Shown here piece by piece: positions 34,810 through 47,339 of a stretch of 64,000 nt of DNA (position 1 is its first letter; every line of letters begins with the position of its first letter). Source of the DNA: Membranipora membranacea (Eukaryota > Bryozoa > Gymnolaemata > Cheilostomatida > Membraniporidae). The notes under the pieces are model-generated. The model saw only the letters and a list, made by a program, of their open reading frames with translations. It did not search any database and had not been told where the DNA came from. The position numbers and the translations under genes were made by a program. The stretch covers positions 24,737,681 to 24,801,680 of the forward strand of contig OU612071.1 in NCBI GenBank assembly GCA_914767715.1, read 5' to 3'.

Positions 34810-35188
34810 CTAAAACAGATTTTCCTGAATTAAATGGCATCAACAGTAATGAAAGTAATTGTGTATTGTGTGGTACTGAGCGTGCATCAACTGCAGGCAG
34901 ACGTCACATTCCCCAATTCCTACTTCTGATTGTGACTAATTTACGTTTGAAAAACTTTCTCAGTGAATAAAACATTCAATATTACAAAGCATGTTTACAG
35001 GAAAATCGAACATGCTCACTATCAGGGCCAATGTCTCGTTTCCAGATGATCTAGTGGCAAAGGCTTGTACATCTCCTCCACCAGGGGTCAACTGATCATA
35101 CATGAAACAATTCATATCTGTATCATCTACCTGCGACGCAAGGCTGAATCCCTGACATCCAGCACTGACAAGGCAAGCTACTGCTCAC

Positions 35189-35328
35189 CGAATTCCCGAA
35201 AATGTGAACTTCAATTTTTGCGGTGTGTTGTCAATCCTAAAAACCTCAAACGAAGACAATTTATTTGATGTTTCGGTTTCACCCCGTGAAACTATGAACA
35301 TGGTTATAATAAAAATTATTCTCTCCAT
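35189..35328 (-). CDS. candidate signal-peptide exon for the FTP lectin gene
   Basis: From ATG at 35328 the frame reads MERIIFIITMFIVSRG, a plausible secretion signal, and ends at a GTGAGC donor at 35188. It ends in phase 2 and I could not connect it to the FTP exons downstream, so its membership is uncertain. Confidence 0.3.
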
Positions 35329-36081
35329 GTTTTGATGGTCTAGAGAAACTGAGAACATCAAAATAATGATCAACTCTATATATTTCAAATTCTTCATGAC
35401 TCAGGAATATTGATTTTCCGTATGAAATATGTTAGCTGGGCCGTAGTTCTGAAAAAATGGTAGAGGAACCAAAGGTCTGACGCTAGTCTGAAGCATCCTC
35501 CTCCTTCCTCCTTCCCGAGCAATTTGAAGCGCATAATAAGCAAATTGATAGAAGGACTGATATGACATAGATTATCCAATCACAGTGTTTTTAGGCCACT
35601 GTAATTACCTTTCTGCCTCCCCTATAACTGTCCATCATATATCCTGATATATGATAGATTGATCTGAAAAGGTCAGAGATCTTCTAATTTATACCTCTGA
35701 GTATTTGTCTGTAATCTATGAGACTTTAAACATGAAATTGTTGTTGTTACGAAATTGTTATTCGTTATTCTGCTCATCGCTCACTCAAAGATTGTCAATA
35801 ACAGGGCATGTTGTAAACTACCCCAGAAAAAAGTTCAAATCAAGCAGGACCACCATTATTCAATATAATTACGGATGAAAATGAAACAATAAAATGAAAA
35901 ATAAATGAATAAATGAAAATGAAACAAAATGTGTAACAGTGAAATAAACAGATAGGTTAGTCTTACCTCTCCTGAGGAGTTAGATGAATAATATTCATTT
36001 CTTTTATACTAAAACTATTTGTATTAGTAGATGAGGATTCAGCCACAGTTTAGTTGGGCTATTATAGATGCCAAAGACTGA

Positions 36082-36354
36082 TTAGAATGCCACCAAAGCT
36101 TCTGTCTTTAGATTATCTATCCAACAACCAAGTCCTACACTGAGAAGCAAACAGAGATGACATACCATGCCTAGAGGATACAATTTCTGGGCTTTGCACG
36201 GGCTATGCGTAAAAGATTGAGAGAGAGCCATTACTTTGAACAGCCTTATACCACCTCGACAATCTCTCAAGTGAAGACATTCCTCCTGTCTCACTGAGAA
36301 AATAACACTCAAATTTAGAACATCTGATCTGATGACCAGGTCACTGTTAAACAT
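36082..36354 (-). other. weak PAN-like exon candidate
   Basis: The minus-strand frame has VRQEECLHLRDC and HSPCKAQKLYPLG before a possible GTATGT donor, loosely like the Cys pattern of PAN/apple domains. Spacing is poor. It lies upstream of the FTP exons on the same strand, so it might be part of that gene, but support is slight. Confidence 0.2.
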
Positions 36355-36359
36355 GCTTG

Positions 36360-39090
36360 GCTAATTTTTAATGTGATAACATATTACTGTCCTCTTTAAT
36401 GTCATTTTATTACAAAGTATTTACCTGATAGACACAAATAACTATTCATGCATATCCTATGTAAATCACAATCTCATGGGTATCAGATGATATACATGTT
36501 GGATCGATAAATAAAATATTATATTATACTATAATATGTAACTTGATTATCATTGAGTGCTTGCCAGACTGAATTCAATTTAAAGCAAACAAGATGAGTA
36601 AAGCTTGCCATTTATTTCTTTTCAATGAATGATTTACAGAATAGGTCTCCTTAGAATAATTTTAGGAAAATATATAAACCATAATCAGAGATATAGAAGT
36701 AGTGCAATGTGAGCAAAGCTTTGTTCACAGTCTCACTTGACGTACGAATATGCTACAACCATTATATCTTACAAGGTGCAGGTTTGAAAATTGCATGTAT
36801 CATGAATTTACAAGCCAATAGAATCACAGCTCATGAAAGGGAGGTGCTCATATGGCCTAGTACCTGTTTTTGAACCAACCACCCATTGTCATGAAACAGG
36901 AAGAGAACGGATATTGTGGCATTACATGACCTTCATGATGAATCTTACATAAACTCAAGAGTGCACCTGTTTAATAGACAAGGAAACAAAGTATCACTAT
37001 GTATAGATTTGACCAGAATATGATGCCGCCAGAGTTCTTTCTAACCCCTCCACATACAACTGTGAGTCAGTCATTTAATTCCTGAATCTCACTAGAAGAC
37101 TGATATTCCAACTACCCAGATCGGATGACAGCAAAGGCCAGCCTATAGCATGTCTAACCTCCGCTTGGGAGTAAATGGCAGTGCATAGTTAAGAACTGGT
37201 GAGGATTGTGGACACATAGGGCTGTCCATTTTTGGTAATGGAATGGAGTGCAGAGCCACAGATGTTTCTCATTTAGAAGAAATCTCAAATAATTGCCATC
37301 TAGGCAATCACTATTTTCAAGTATCATATTGTATTCCATTATCCAACCTATTATAATAATTATTTGTTGAAACTATACAGAAAGCAATTATATTTCTGAT
37401 TGTAGTTTTATACGTTCTCGAATAATTACCTTTCGTCTATGACTGCAAAATGGAGCGTTTCCTTTTTTTACAGCGTTTATCATCAATTGAGCTAAAATAT
37501 CATTAAAAATCTAATTTATATTAATTTTGTCAACACTCTAAAATAAAAGTTCATACTATTGATTGTCCTTTTGTCGGTAGCAATACATTCGAAACAGAAA
37601 ATATCCATAGATGTTTGAAAAACAAAAATAAGTTTACAACGCTGTTTTAGCCCAACCTTCTGATAGCATTCATTTTGATAAATACGTTAGGAGAACAGTG
37701 CTCAACTGATGAATGCTTTCAGCATTGCCCTTGTGCTAATGTATATTTCATCCCTTGATTGGAGTAACAGCGCTTTAATTTCTGCATAAAACCCCACTCT
37801 GTCCACTGCCGAGCGGTTCAGCTATCAACCTTCTCTCTCCCTCCTAAATGATTATCTGCGGCTATAGGGCTGAATGGTAATGAGAAGTGGTTGGTTGGTT
37901 TATCTTTTCACAAACATGGTATGCTGCAAAATTGAGTGGGCAATATTCTTAGACCGATGTCTTCACAGAGTTTGTGAATGCCAAGAAGATCTGCCTTGCC
38001 TGGCTCCTCGCCTGGCTCCTTGCCTGGCTCCTTGTCTAGAGGAAAACAAATATTCCAGTTTCGTTCTTTTTTTGTATATTTACCATATGAACTGTTGTGA
38101 TTCATACAAACTACAATGAGTAAAGAAGATTGTACAGATAAGTGACAAGCACTTTCTTTATTGGCTTGGTCTAATGCCAGGGAGTGTTATTCGACAAAAG
38201 CACCACCAGCTAAAAGCACAGAGTATACTTCAACCTGTTTCCACCTAAAGATCAAATAGATAGAGAAAAAACCCACTCAATGTAATGCGATCAGCCATAT
38301 CAAATTCAAATGGGGTTAGCAGCATTCAAATTCCTCCTGCTTTTAGAGAAAAACGAGGAGCGGTTTTAATTGTTTGTATTTGATGGGAATGGGATGTGCT
38401 TATGTGGAATTGTGCGATAAATATGCCCATTCAATTTTTATTCATACCTCCAAATTTCATTTCTGAATGGAAATCAAAACAATCGCATGAATTGAAGTGT
38501 TATAACAGAATAGGGTGGGCTTTATAATGGTCTCCCCTCCTGTAGTCTAGAGTTGAATACTCCATTTGCAAAGATGATATAGGAAAGTTTTTGCTGGCTA
38601 CAACTGTCTTCACTTTATTGACTTACTGACCTTGCCAACATTTAATGCTGACTAACATTAGGTCTCCTGCAGATGAGCTAAACTTTACTATATGCAATTT
38701 TTACTACTGAAATGAGCTGCAAAATAACAAAAAACATGCAGACTAAGACTGATTTGCATGTCCTTCTGTTACTTTTTGGTGATTTCCTTGTCCTTAGCCA
38801 AACATTCTAACATAAAGTAGGCTGAGATGGCTGAATACCCACAATGGATACCAAAACTAACTAGGAACGAGCATTAATATTTATCTTAATTACATGACAC
38901 TCTTCCATCTTATCAGCGACTATACAAATGAGGCAAATAAGTCTGATTGTTGATAAGAAATATCATTAGATAAGAGTTAGACAAGCTACGGAGAAATCAA
39001 GCATCTTCTCAAGAAGATCAATACACATAAAGCTACAACACTAATTACATCCAGAGGCAGCGGCAAAAGACCTTTAGGTTTCTGTCACCT
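36360..39090. other. no recognised gene; one small minisatellite
   Basis: Only short frames are present. The single supported feature is the minisatellite near 38.0 kb. Confidence 0.45.
37996..38036. repeat. GCCTGGCTCCT minisatellite, about four units
   Basis: Copies of a GCCTGGCTCCTT-like unit run head to tail. An open frame through it reads as PCLAP-type repeats and is probably not coding. Confidence 0.75.
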
Positions 39091-39109
39091 GTGTTATAAA
39101 TAAGATGCT

Positions 39110-42100
39110 TGAAACACAGGAATACCCACCGACATGGAAAATTTCTCAAATCAAAGGAAAAATTCCAAAGACCGCCAGTGATTATCTCACGATTGCACTG
39201 TTGCATCATCTAGTTAAACTAGCAGAGGATGTCCTTCTGACAATTTCAAATCAGCAGTGGGTACCAAACTCAATAAAAGTCAGTTTTCATACCGTAAACA
39301 ACACAGCACAACTGACGCACTGCTCAAACTCATCAATAACTGGTGTCTGATAACTCCCCTACTAGGCATGTATCAGTAGCGATGATAGATATGTCGAAGG
39401 CATTAGATAGACTCCATCCGGATATCCTCATTGCCAAACTTAGACAACTCGAAGTTCATGATGCTATGATAAACCTGATCGACAGTTTTCTCAGTGGAAA
39501 CACATGCAGCGTGAAGATGGGCGAGCATTTATCTCTACCTAAGCATGTCAATATGGGTACAGCTCAGGGGACCAAACTAGGAACATGGCTATGGCTCACC
39601 TATATTCACAATCTTCAACCTAAGTGTCACACCATAAAATATGCATATGGTGTTACCATCTATGATATCATTTTTTTTTCGGCAACGATTTATTGTATTT
39701 AAAATCAAAGGACTAAAATAGTGAAATGAAATAAGGCAGCGGCATGGTCATATTAGTGCAGGACTAGTACGGCGACCATCCGATTATCAGGAATACAAAG
39801 GCTACTGTCCCGAGGGCGAGCTCAGACACACAGCCTACTCGACAAGAAGCGAACAACACCCCAACAGCAAAGACACCAACCTCCCACGCAAAGCAGAAGG
39901 AGCCGCCTCCTCCTCCCCCAGTAGATGTGAATTCCACAGGTTAAAACCTGTGGATAACAGTGACCTCTCCCCTTTACAGTTGTTGGCTCTCTTTGGGGCA
40001 AATTTTTCCTTTGACCTAGTGGCTGTAATGGCAGGGGTTTGAATTTCTAACTCCCAATTTAGGCGAGTGTGATTAAAATGTAGCAAATAGCGGTATTTAA
40101 AAAGCATATCAATGGGCATTATTTGATACTCGGAGAAGAAAGAGGTCCCATGACCACGTGGGACGATTTTGAGTATGACACGAAGAGCTGATTTTTGAAG
40201 TAAATAGATGTGATTTAGATGACAATTTGCGGCATGACCATAAAACTCAATACCATAAATCAAATGTGGATAAAAGAATGTGTAATACAAATTGATCATC
40301 GTAGGAATATCGAAATTAAAACTACGCATTAAAAATAGGATGTAGTTCAATTTCCGACAAACTTCTAAAATACGGGTTTTAAAAATAAAGCTCTCGTCAA
40401 GGTGAATGCCGAGAAAATTGGTGTTATTTTTTGTCTCTAAAACCTGATTACCAAGTTTAAGTTGGTACTGTTCAGGATCTAAGATTTGCTCATTTTGGGA
40501 TTTTAAAATTACCTGAAACGTTTTTGTATAGTTTAAAATCAATTTATTACTCAAGCACCATTGTTCAATTTTATGAACATTTGATTTTAAAATTTCGGGA
40601 TCATTGGAAAATATATTTGTGTCGTCGGCGAAGAGAATATATTTAAACATTGGCGCAGATATTACCAAATCATTGATAAATATTAAAGATAAAATTGGAC
40701 CTAATGAAGATCCCTGAGGAACTCCTATATCGACCTTTTCATTGTACTGGAATGATTGTTGATTTTGACAAATTGTTTTCTAAATAAGATTTCAACAAGT
40801 AACATGCATCATTTGTAAAATTATAAAAAGGCAATTTTTTGATTAAAATATCATGGTTGATGGTATCAAAAGTCTTAAAGTCTCAAAATTTTCCTTGTGT
40901 AATTTTACTGTTATTCAAACTGTCGTACAGGTGTTCCATTAGTCTAGATATAGCAGAAGTTGTATTCCGTTTTTCACCGAATCCAAACTGACTGTCAGTT
41001 GTAATATTAGAATTATCCAAATAAAAACGAAGTTGGATAGCTAATACTTTTTCTGCAATTTTGGATATTGCAGTTAATATTGATATCGGCCGATAGTTAT
41101 TACAGTCAAATTTATCACCTTTTTTATGCAGTGTTCGTACTCTGGCAATTTTCTTGCTATCTGGAAAATTTGATGTTCGAACAATAAGATTGATCATGTG
41201 GGTCAAGATTGGGCTGATAGCATTTTGATTTTATTTGATGATTTTCATGGAAATCCCATCGTACCCAACTGCTTTTTTTGCAGAGGAATTATTTATGACA
41301 CTCTCTGTAATGTCGTTTGTCATTTCTAAGAAGTCAAAATTGTTAATTCTGTCGTATTTTGATAGGTATGATAACGGGTCAGCTCCACATTCAGGTTATT
41401 CAGCTGCCAAGCCAGAACCTACACTCATAAAAAACTCGTTAAAACATTCAGCAATTTCATTTTCAGATATGTTCCTTTTTCCATTTGTTTCAATACAGCT
41501 TGGTGTTGAAGACTTGTCTGCTTTTCTGTTTAAAAGCCGATTTACAAAAGCCCATTTCTCATTTTGATTCGATTTTAAATTTTCAAATTCAGTTTTGTAA
41601 AATTCTATTTTTGCATCTTTGATGATATTACATGTCAGATCTTTTATCTTAGAATATTTTTGAAGGAGTTTACTGTTGAAAGGCTCATCCTTTAATTTTC
41701 GGGCAAGTTTTTCTCGCTGTTGAATCAATTTGAAGATTTTGAGCGTCATCCATCATTGAAAACAGAGACTCAACAATTGTAGTCACACAACTCCAAAGTT
41801 CTCTTGACTACATCTCTCTCTGGGCAGAGGAAAATAACAAGCTTATAGACAACAATAAACCCAACTCATGATGAGCGAGCCTAAAGTCACAGAGAATTCT
41901 CAACTGCAGTTGACTCAGCTCCAAACAACCAAAAGAAGTAAGCTACTTGGGATATACTTTGACACACATCTGAACTATACTGAGCATGTAAATGACATTG
42001 TCACCGGCAGCAACTTCAACCTATATACAATGAGAAGACTTCTGCGTTTAGGGGCAGGAGTTAAGTGCCTGATGAACTTTTACCCAGCTCATAATCTTTC

Positions 42101-42434
42101 TATTGTAGCTAACACTGCTCCTGCTCGGTCCTCTATCATTACTTACCATAGTATAAATAAGGTAGAGCGGGTTCAGCGGAGTGTTGTAAAATTCATTCAC
42201 CCAGACATCTCCTACAATGGGAAGCCTTTTCAACAGAGGAATTTATGATTTAGATATTAATTTTTATTTAGAGAACTGTGTCAGTAAAACTGCTATGAAC
42301 TTTTTTACCGATCCGATCCATATTTTACACAGCTGCTATGAGATAAATCGTAATCATTACAGGATGCCTAGAACTCGCACTAACAGGTTTCTAGATAGTT
42401 TTATACTTTTCAGTATTCCTGTCTTAAATAACTA
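39110..42434 (+). mobile_element. LINE split by a second LINE; catalytic motif lost
   Basis: The left part carries VAMIDMSKALDRLHPDILI, GTAQGTKLGTWLWLTYI and IKYAYGVTIYDI, where a normal element has YADDT; both catalytic Asp residues are replaced. After the insertion at 39669-41752 it resumes with TQLQSSLDYISLWAEENN, SKLLGIYFDTHLNYTEHV and KVERVQRSVVKFIHP, and ends near 42430. It is related in type to the LINE at 18979-20132. Several stops confirm it is dead. Confidence 0.8.
39669..41752 (-). mobile_element. poly(A)-tailed LINE (Jockey-like) nested in the plus-strand LINE
   Basis: Read on the minus strand: NEKWAFVNRLLNRK and ECFNEFFMSVG (near 41400-41560), KIARVRTLHKKGDKFDCNNY with RPISILTAISKIAEKV, FGFGEKRNTTSAI, then YILFADDTNIFS, TKTFQVILK, NNTNFLGIHLDESF and QKSALRVI. 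The FADD active-site box is intact, but stops and frame changes lie near 40680-40890 and 41210-41240. The 3' end (left) has AATAAA and a short A-tail (plus-strand T-run at 39669). It is 5' truncated at 41752. Confidence 0.82.
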
Positions 42435-42439
42435 GTAAT

Positions 42440-43870
42440 TTCACAGAGAGCATAAATGTTAAATTGTAATATGTCTATGGCATAATTACTCAATAAACTC
42501 AAGCAATCAATCAATTCTCCCAATGCTTCAGCTGCTGACAATAGATACACATTTAACTGACTTCAGCAGTAGCTACTGCCACGAGATCGTAAACAGCATC
42601 GACCATCCACTCTTTGACGTCATTAAACCCAATACTTGTATATGATTTCTAACAGCGAGATGACATGCATACACCCCTGTCTGCCAAACCACTTAGTATG
42701 CAAATAGCTTTTTTATCAAATACGCTTCATGATCACATTTAGTGTGCGCAATGTGTCACCTTACCAATCTATTTTTAGTTTCATGATTTTTATTCATGTT
42801 TATTATTGCCATCATTTTTTTCATGCGCAGATAAAAAGATTGAATGAAATTCGGCTTGGGATTATGGGACTCTAGGATAAGATTGTGCTTAACTCACTGG
42901 TGAACATTTTCAATTTTAGTTGAACATTGCTGGGTGGATCCTCATCGGATTGAAAAGTGTGCCGACATGCAAAAGATTAACTGTGTATGGAGCTGATGCA
43001 AATCATGTTAGCTTTGCGCTGCAGCTTTACACCTTTTTTGAAGACTGGCATATCAACGATGCAGAAACCCTTTCCGAGTTACACTCTTCCGATCACGAAA
43101 AGATTTGCAGAGCTGACGCGATAGCACTAATAAACCTCAGGAAGATATATAACTCGCTAACAGAGGTAATGAACTGATGCTTTATACACACGAAAAATTC
43201 CCATTTGAGTTTGAAAAATTGGTGGTTTGTTTCCATCAACTATACCAAATCAATTATTCGGAGGATTTGGCCTTCGTTCCACACGTTCCATAACAAGAAC
43301 ACAAAATAACCTAATCATGGTTATTGTGGGTGTCATCAGCATGCCTGCTGTCATAACCTACTCTTTGTGCACCTGCAGAAATCAGAGCAAGACCCGGAGC
43401 TTTCCATTTTGAATCTTGACCGAAAGCCTTCCCTACCAAGCACTCCGAACTCTACACAAAGACATTGGCTGCAGGTTGGTTAAAAGAAATTATTTCGTTT
43501 GAGACTAAAGAGTACCTAGCACTTTGCAGGTGATGACATTTGTGTTAAGGGGTGTAATATGATCTTGCTGATTTTAGTAACTAGGAGAGTTAAACTGTTT
43601 CCTGTAAATTTGTGTTCAGCCTACTATTAAAGGATAACAAACTAATGATTGGAAGGTCTCCTGTAAAAACAAAAGTTGTAGTTATCCTCTCAGGAGAAAA
43701 TAGCAGATGACTAATCAGTCATTGCATCATTTGGGAAACTAATTATGCTGGTAGCAAAGAATGTTAAAACTTGTTGCCCTTTTCAAAAGCATACTGTTCA
43801 ATAGATTAGGTCACTGATAAGGGAATTAAAAACATAAAACTATTCTTTGTTGACAGAGTGATGATGATAG
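42440..43870. other. unassigned; one coding-like frame
   Basis: A plus-strand frame at 42920-43177 follows an ATTTTAG acceptor-like site and reads through DANHVSFALQLYTFFEDWHI, but I recognise no family. It may be an exon or old transposon sequence. Nothing else is supported here. Confidence 0.3.
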
Positions 43871-44164
43871 TCAGCGAGACAGACTGTTCAATCCTCTCAG
43901 AGGGTAAGGCAGGTTGAGGAACGATTTGCGAGTGGTGTAGGCGGGAGTAGAAGGAGTTGATGAATAGTAGATTTTGTGTGCGAGTAGACAGATCCTGTTA
44001 GTGTCAAGTGATGGAGCTGGAAGGACGTTAGCACATTTAAAAAGTGGTCTTAGTGTGGTCCCCGGGGCTTTTGTCACAAACGTTCCTGATAATCTTTTTT
44101 GGACAATAAGAATTTTGTTTAGATGTGTTTCAGGAGCATTTACCCAGGCTTCTATGCAGTACAC
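43871..44164 (-). mobile_element. LINE ORF2 C-terminal fragment
   Basis: The frame with CIEAWVNAPETHLNKILIVQ and KRLSGTFVTKAPG matches the post-RT region of LINEs. It is short and truncated. It is preceded on its own strand by the promoter-like repeat at 44210-44264. Confidence 0.55.
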
Positions 44165-44209
44165 AATTTTATGAAAAGCATACGAAAAGGCAAAAATGTT
44201 GAAGCGTGG

Positions 44210-44264
44210 CGAACCATGCTCTTATATAGTATGGTTTCAGACACATTAAAAAACTGCTGACGTA
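44210..44264 (-). repeat. promoter-like dispersed repeat, copy 1
   Basis: The minus strand has the CAGCAGTTTTTTAATGTGTC block followed by ACTATATAAGAGCATGGTTC. The same ~55 bp recurs on the plus strand at 53982-54038. The TATATAA sits in a small palindrome of GAACCATGCT and its complement. Confidence 0.65.
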
Positions 44265-44529
44265 CATAAGCAAAAAGACAAGATTCAAACAGTACTCTCA
44301 ATTACCGCAAAAAGAGTGTTGATCGGCTGTTGATCTGCCTGTGGTCATCGTCAACCTGACTACCAAGCGTATGTTGCTTGGAACAGCTTGCCTGATTCAA
44401 TCCGTCTGATTTAATGTGTTGATTCATTTAAGTCGAGGGGGTTTTGAGTCCACCACGATTCTTAAGTTTGATTGGTGTCGTCAAGTCAACTTCCCTCGCT
44501 TTGGCCACATCCTCCACACAGGTTAATGG

Positions 44530-44777
44530 TCACGGGCTGTCTCTGACAAAAAGGGACAATATTACAAAATATTGTCCATTCTGCTTGTAGATGCAGCCTG
44601 CTCCTCCATTGTTTTTGCATAATACTGGCTGGTTACAGATTTATGGATTTATGGTTGACACAGAGTCAAGGAGTAAGGATCACGGGCTGTCTCTGACCAT
44701 GAGGGATTATATTGTAAAATATTGACCTGTCTGCTTGTAGATGCAGCCTGAATCTACACTGTTTTTGCACGCTACTG
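44530..44777. repeat. two-copy tandem repeat, 150-bp period
   Basis: A ~100-bp block starting TCACGGGCTGTCTCTGAC and ending in TGTTTTTGCA occurs at 44530 and again at 44680, with GCTTGTAGATGCAGCCTG conserved in both. Confidence 0.75.
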
Positions 44778-44798
44778 CATATAAATGAATGGAGTTTT

Positions 44799-44907
44799 GA
44801 AAAGCGCAGTGACGCCGCGTCATGAGGAATGCACTGAATTAGGGAGGACACGGTTCATGTTTCAATTAACCAGTAGTTTCCAGTCTAGAGTATTTATATG
44901 TTTATGA
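44799..44907 (+). repeat. dispersed repeat, copy 1
   Basis: The stretch from AGCGCAGTG to TTTCCAGTCTAGAGTATTTA matches 45990-46092 in the same orientation. Family unknown. Confidence 0.65.
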
Positions 44908-45989
44908 GATTACCCCGTAGGATAAAAACTTTTATTAAATTTAAAATTTGCATACTAAGTAATCACGAAAATATCAAAAATATTACTTCTCTTATCAAAT
45001 TATAAGGTGTTTGCAAAGTTACCAGTGATAGTATACATTGTGGATTTACAAAACTGATATTCACTAATGATTCACTGGTTTCTTGGTCAAATCGCTTAAT
45101 GTAAATGAGTGAATAGGTGCGAATTGCATAATATGAGTACCAGCAGCTGGACTCTAATGGCCCTCTGTGGATTCTGTTTAATACATGCAGACAGAAGAAA
45201 TATATTCCGACTTCCCTACCTGAGAAAATTTGAATCAGACAAAGCCGCACACATTTTGCAGACTTTAGCCCCTGGACAATTGTGTAGATCTTGGCTCAAT
45301 ATAGACTATACATAGATACAAACTAAATTGATACACAACTTTTTAAATATTCCTCCAACACCACCGTCCTCCGAGGGAACAAACTAGTGTTATAGATATC
45401 ACCGGTAAAGATCAGATAATCTGATGTGCCACAGACTACTACACAGCGGTCAAGGTGAATTCCTTGTGTTGTATCTACAGTTTATATTTACTTGTGATGG
45501 CTGCTGAGATCTTTGTTTTGGTTCAGTGCGCTAAAATTCCATCAGTAGCCAAGAGCAAGAACAATGAAGAACAAAGACTAAGTGTTCTGAGCTTTTAAGC
45601 ATTTAGTTGACAAAATGCATTTGAAATCGGACCTTACTCAAGGACTATTAATGTTTTCCCTCTTTCGTTAACACGTATGACAGCTGGAAATATCAGATGC
45701 AGCTACTTAGGTAAAATTCTGAGCAAAACTTTAAACTTTGAAAAGTTGACGCACCATTTTTCATAAATTGCTAAGACCAGAAACATACTATAGCATATGT
45801 TGATATGGCACACACAATATTTGACGGCGCGGTATACTGATCTCATTTTATACTTCATTAGTACATGGTCTGTAAAATTAAACGGTTTTACCCAGTTGTA
45901 GTGATCATAATTAGAAATAAGAACGTCTTTCATTCATAGATTAACTTTATTTGGAGATAACTCCTATTCTGACCAATGCACTACAGAGG

Positions 45990-46092
45990 AAAAGTGAATA
46001 GCGCAGTGGCGTAACATCACTGAATTAAAGAGGGCACTGAGCATGTATCGAATAGCCAATAGTTTCCAGTCTAGAGTATTTATGTGTTTATG
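45990..46092 (+). repeat. dispersed repeat, copy 2
   Basis: Second copy of the 44799-44907 repeat, ending with TTTCCAGTCTAGAGTATTTA. It lies about 30 bp from the U2-headed SINE fragment. Confidence 0.65.
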
Positions 46093-46123
46093 GTATATAT
46101 ATACTACACAATTTTTTTTAGCT

Positions 46124-46220
46124 GTTTAGTAAGAAACAGAAGATTGGGCTGCCCCTAACAAGGGACCCAAGATGCCCTAAATCCTCATACTGAGAATGTG
46201 ATATATCCTTGAAAACTAGT
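46124..46220 (-). mobile_element. U2-headed SINE, 3' half only
   Basis: TTGGGCTGCCCCTAA and TCCTCATACTGAGA match the 3' half of the SINE at 54598-55071. It stops at AAACTAG, directly where the foldback element at 46223 begins, so the head was lost at that junction. Confidence 0.75.
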
Positions 46221-46222
46221 AT

Positions 46223-47335
46223 CTCTTTTAAAATCATGAGAGTGCTGGCTCACTTTCGCACAGGCAATATCATCAAGGCTCAAGCTGTCCTCTTGTTGTT
46301 TACTTTTACATCGTAAGCGACCGGATGTCTCTCAACAGTGTAATATTGTCTGCAAATAGCTGTTTATAAATATTTACAAAATTTTCAATTTCTTTGATAT
46401 TTTTTTACTTTAACTATTATCAAGCAATATTTTTTTACATGCAATGATTATTTTTTAAATGGTTTATGAAATGATTTTTAAATAATGTTGTAGTAGTAAT
46501 TAGCTAGTAAGTTTAGTTGGTAATACAGTCAAGGTCAACCTGTTGCACCCCTCCTCCAATAAATTGACCTGTATGAATGTTAACAAATGAGGATGTAGCC
46601 AATTCAAAAGCACTGCTATCAATGATATTGAACCCTGTAAATATTTTCAGGTGTATTTGCAATGGGAATTTATTGATTTAAAGTTTGAAATTCTTTATGC
46701 AGAATCATATTAGGATGATCTATGCATATGGGTGAGCTATTGTAAATTAGACTGGAAATGTTTGAAAAATACAATGGTGTTATATATGGGGCCACTGAAA
46801 AATTCTGACAATCAGTTTTCAACCCATAGTCACCAATATGGAAGAGCAGGGGCATACCATCATTTTGAGTGGTCCGGGTTGAATTGAAAGAATTGAAAGA
46901 ACCTGAAGCAGGCCTATTGATTTGACAAGTCAACATAGTTTGCGTGAGAAGCAATGGGGAAATAAATAGAAGTGTTGGACGTTTACTCAGATAGCACAAT
47001 ATGACCGGAAATAAAATCAATAGACTAGAGGTAATGTGCTATATCTGAAATAAAACTTCATTTAAAAATATCCCATTAGAAATAATATATCATGAAACTA
47101 TTTTTAAAAGTTATTGCCTGTAAGAAAATAAAGTTTAATTATAGTTAAAGTAAAAAATACTAAAGAAATTGACAACTTTGTAAATATTTCTAAACAGCTA
47201 TTTGCAGACAATATTACACTGTTGAGAGAAATCCCGTCGCTTACAATTTAAAAGTTAACAACAAGAGGACAGCTTGAGCCTTGATGGGCATTGTCTGTGC
47301 GAAAGTGAGCCAGCACTCTCATGATTTTGAAAGAG
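46223..47335. mobile_element. foldback-type DNA element with ~220-bp inverted arms
   Basis: The left arm (46223 to about 46440) starts CTCTTTTAAAATCATGAGAG. The right arm (about 47110-47335) is its complement with few differences; both contain GTGCTGGCTCACTTTCGCAC and TGTAATATTGTCTGCAAATA. The central ~650 bp has a 116-codon minus frame (46670-47020) with no recognised domain. No clear target duplication was found. Transcribed across both arms it would form a long double-stranded hairpin. Confidence 0.82.
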
Positions 47336-47339
47336 GGCA

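Noticed and set aside
34981-35100. Exon with AFATRSSGNETLAL joined to the FTP exons
   Set aside because: It looks right for the start of the domain, but no GT donor gives the phase needed by the exon at 34809.
37874-38119. Plus frame with PCLAP repeats
   Set aside because: The repeats come from a short minisatellite; nothing else supports coding.
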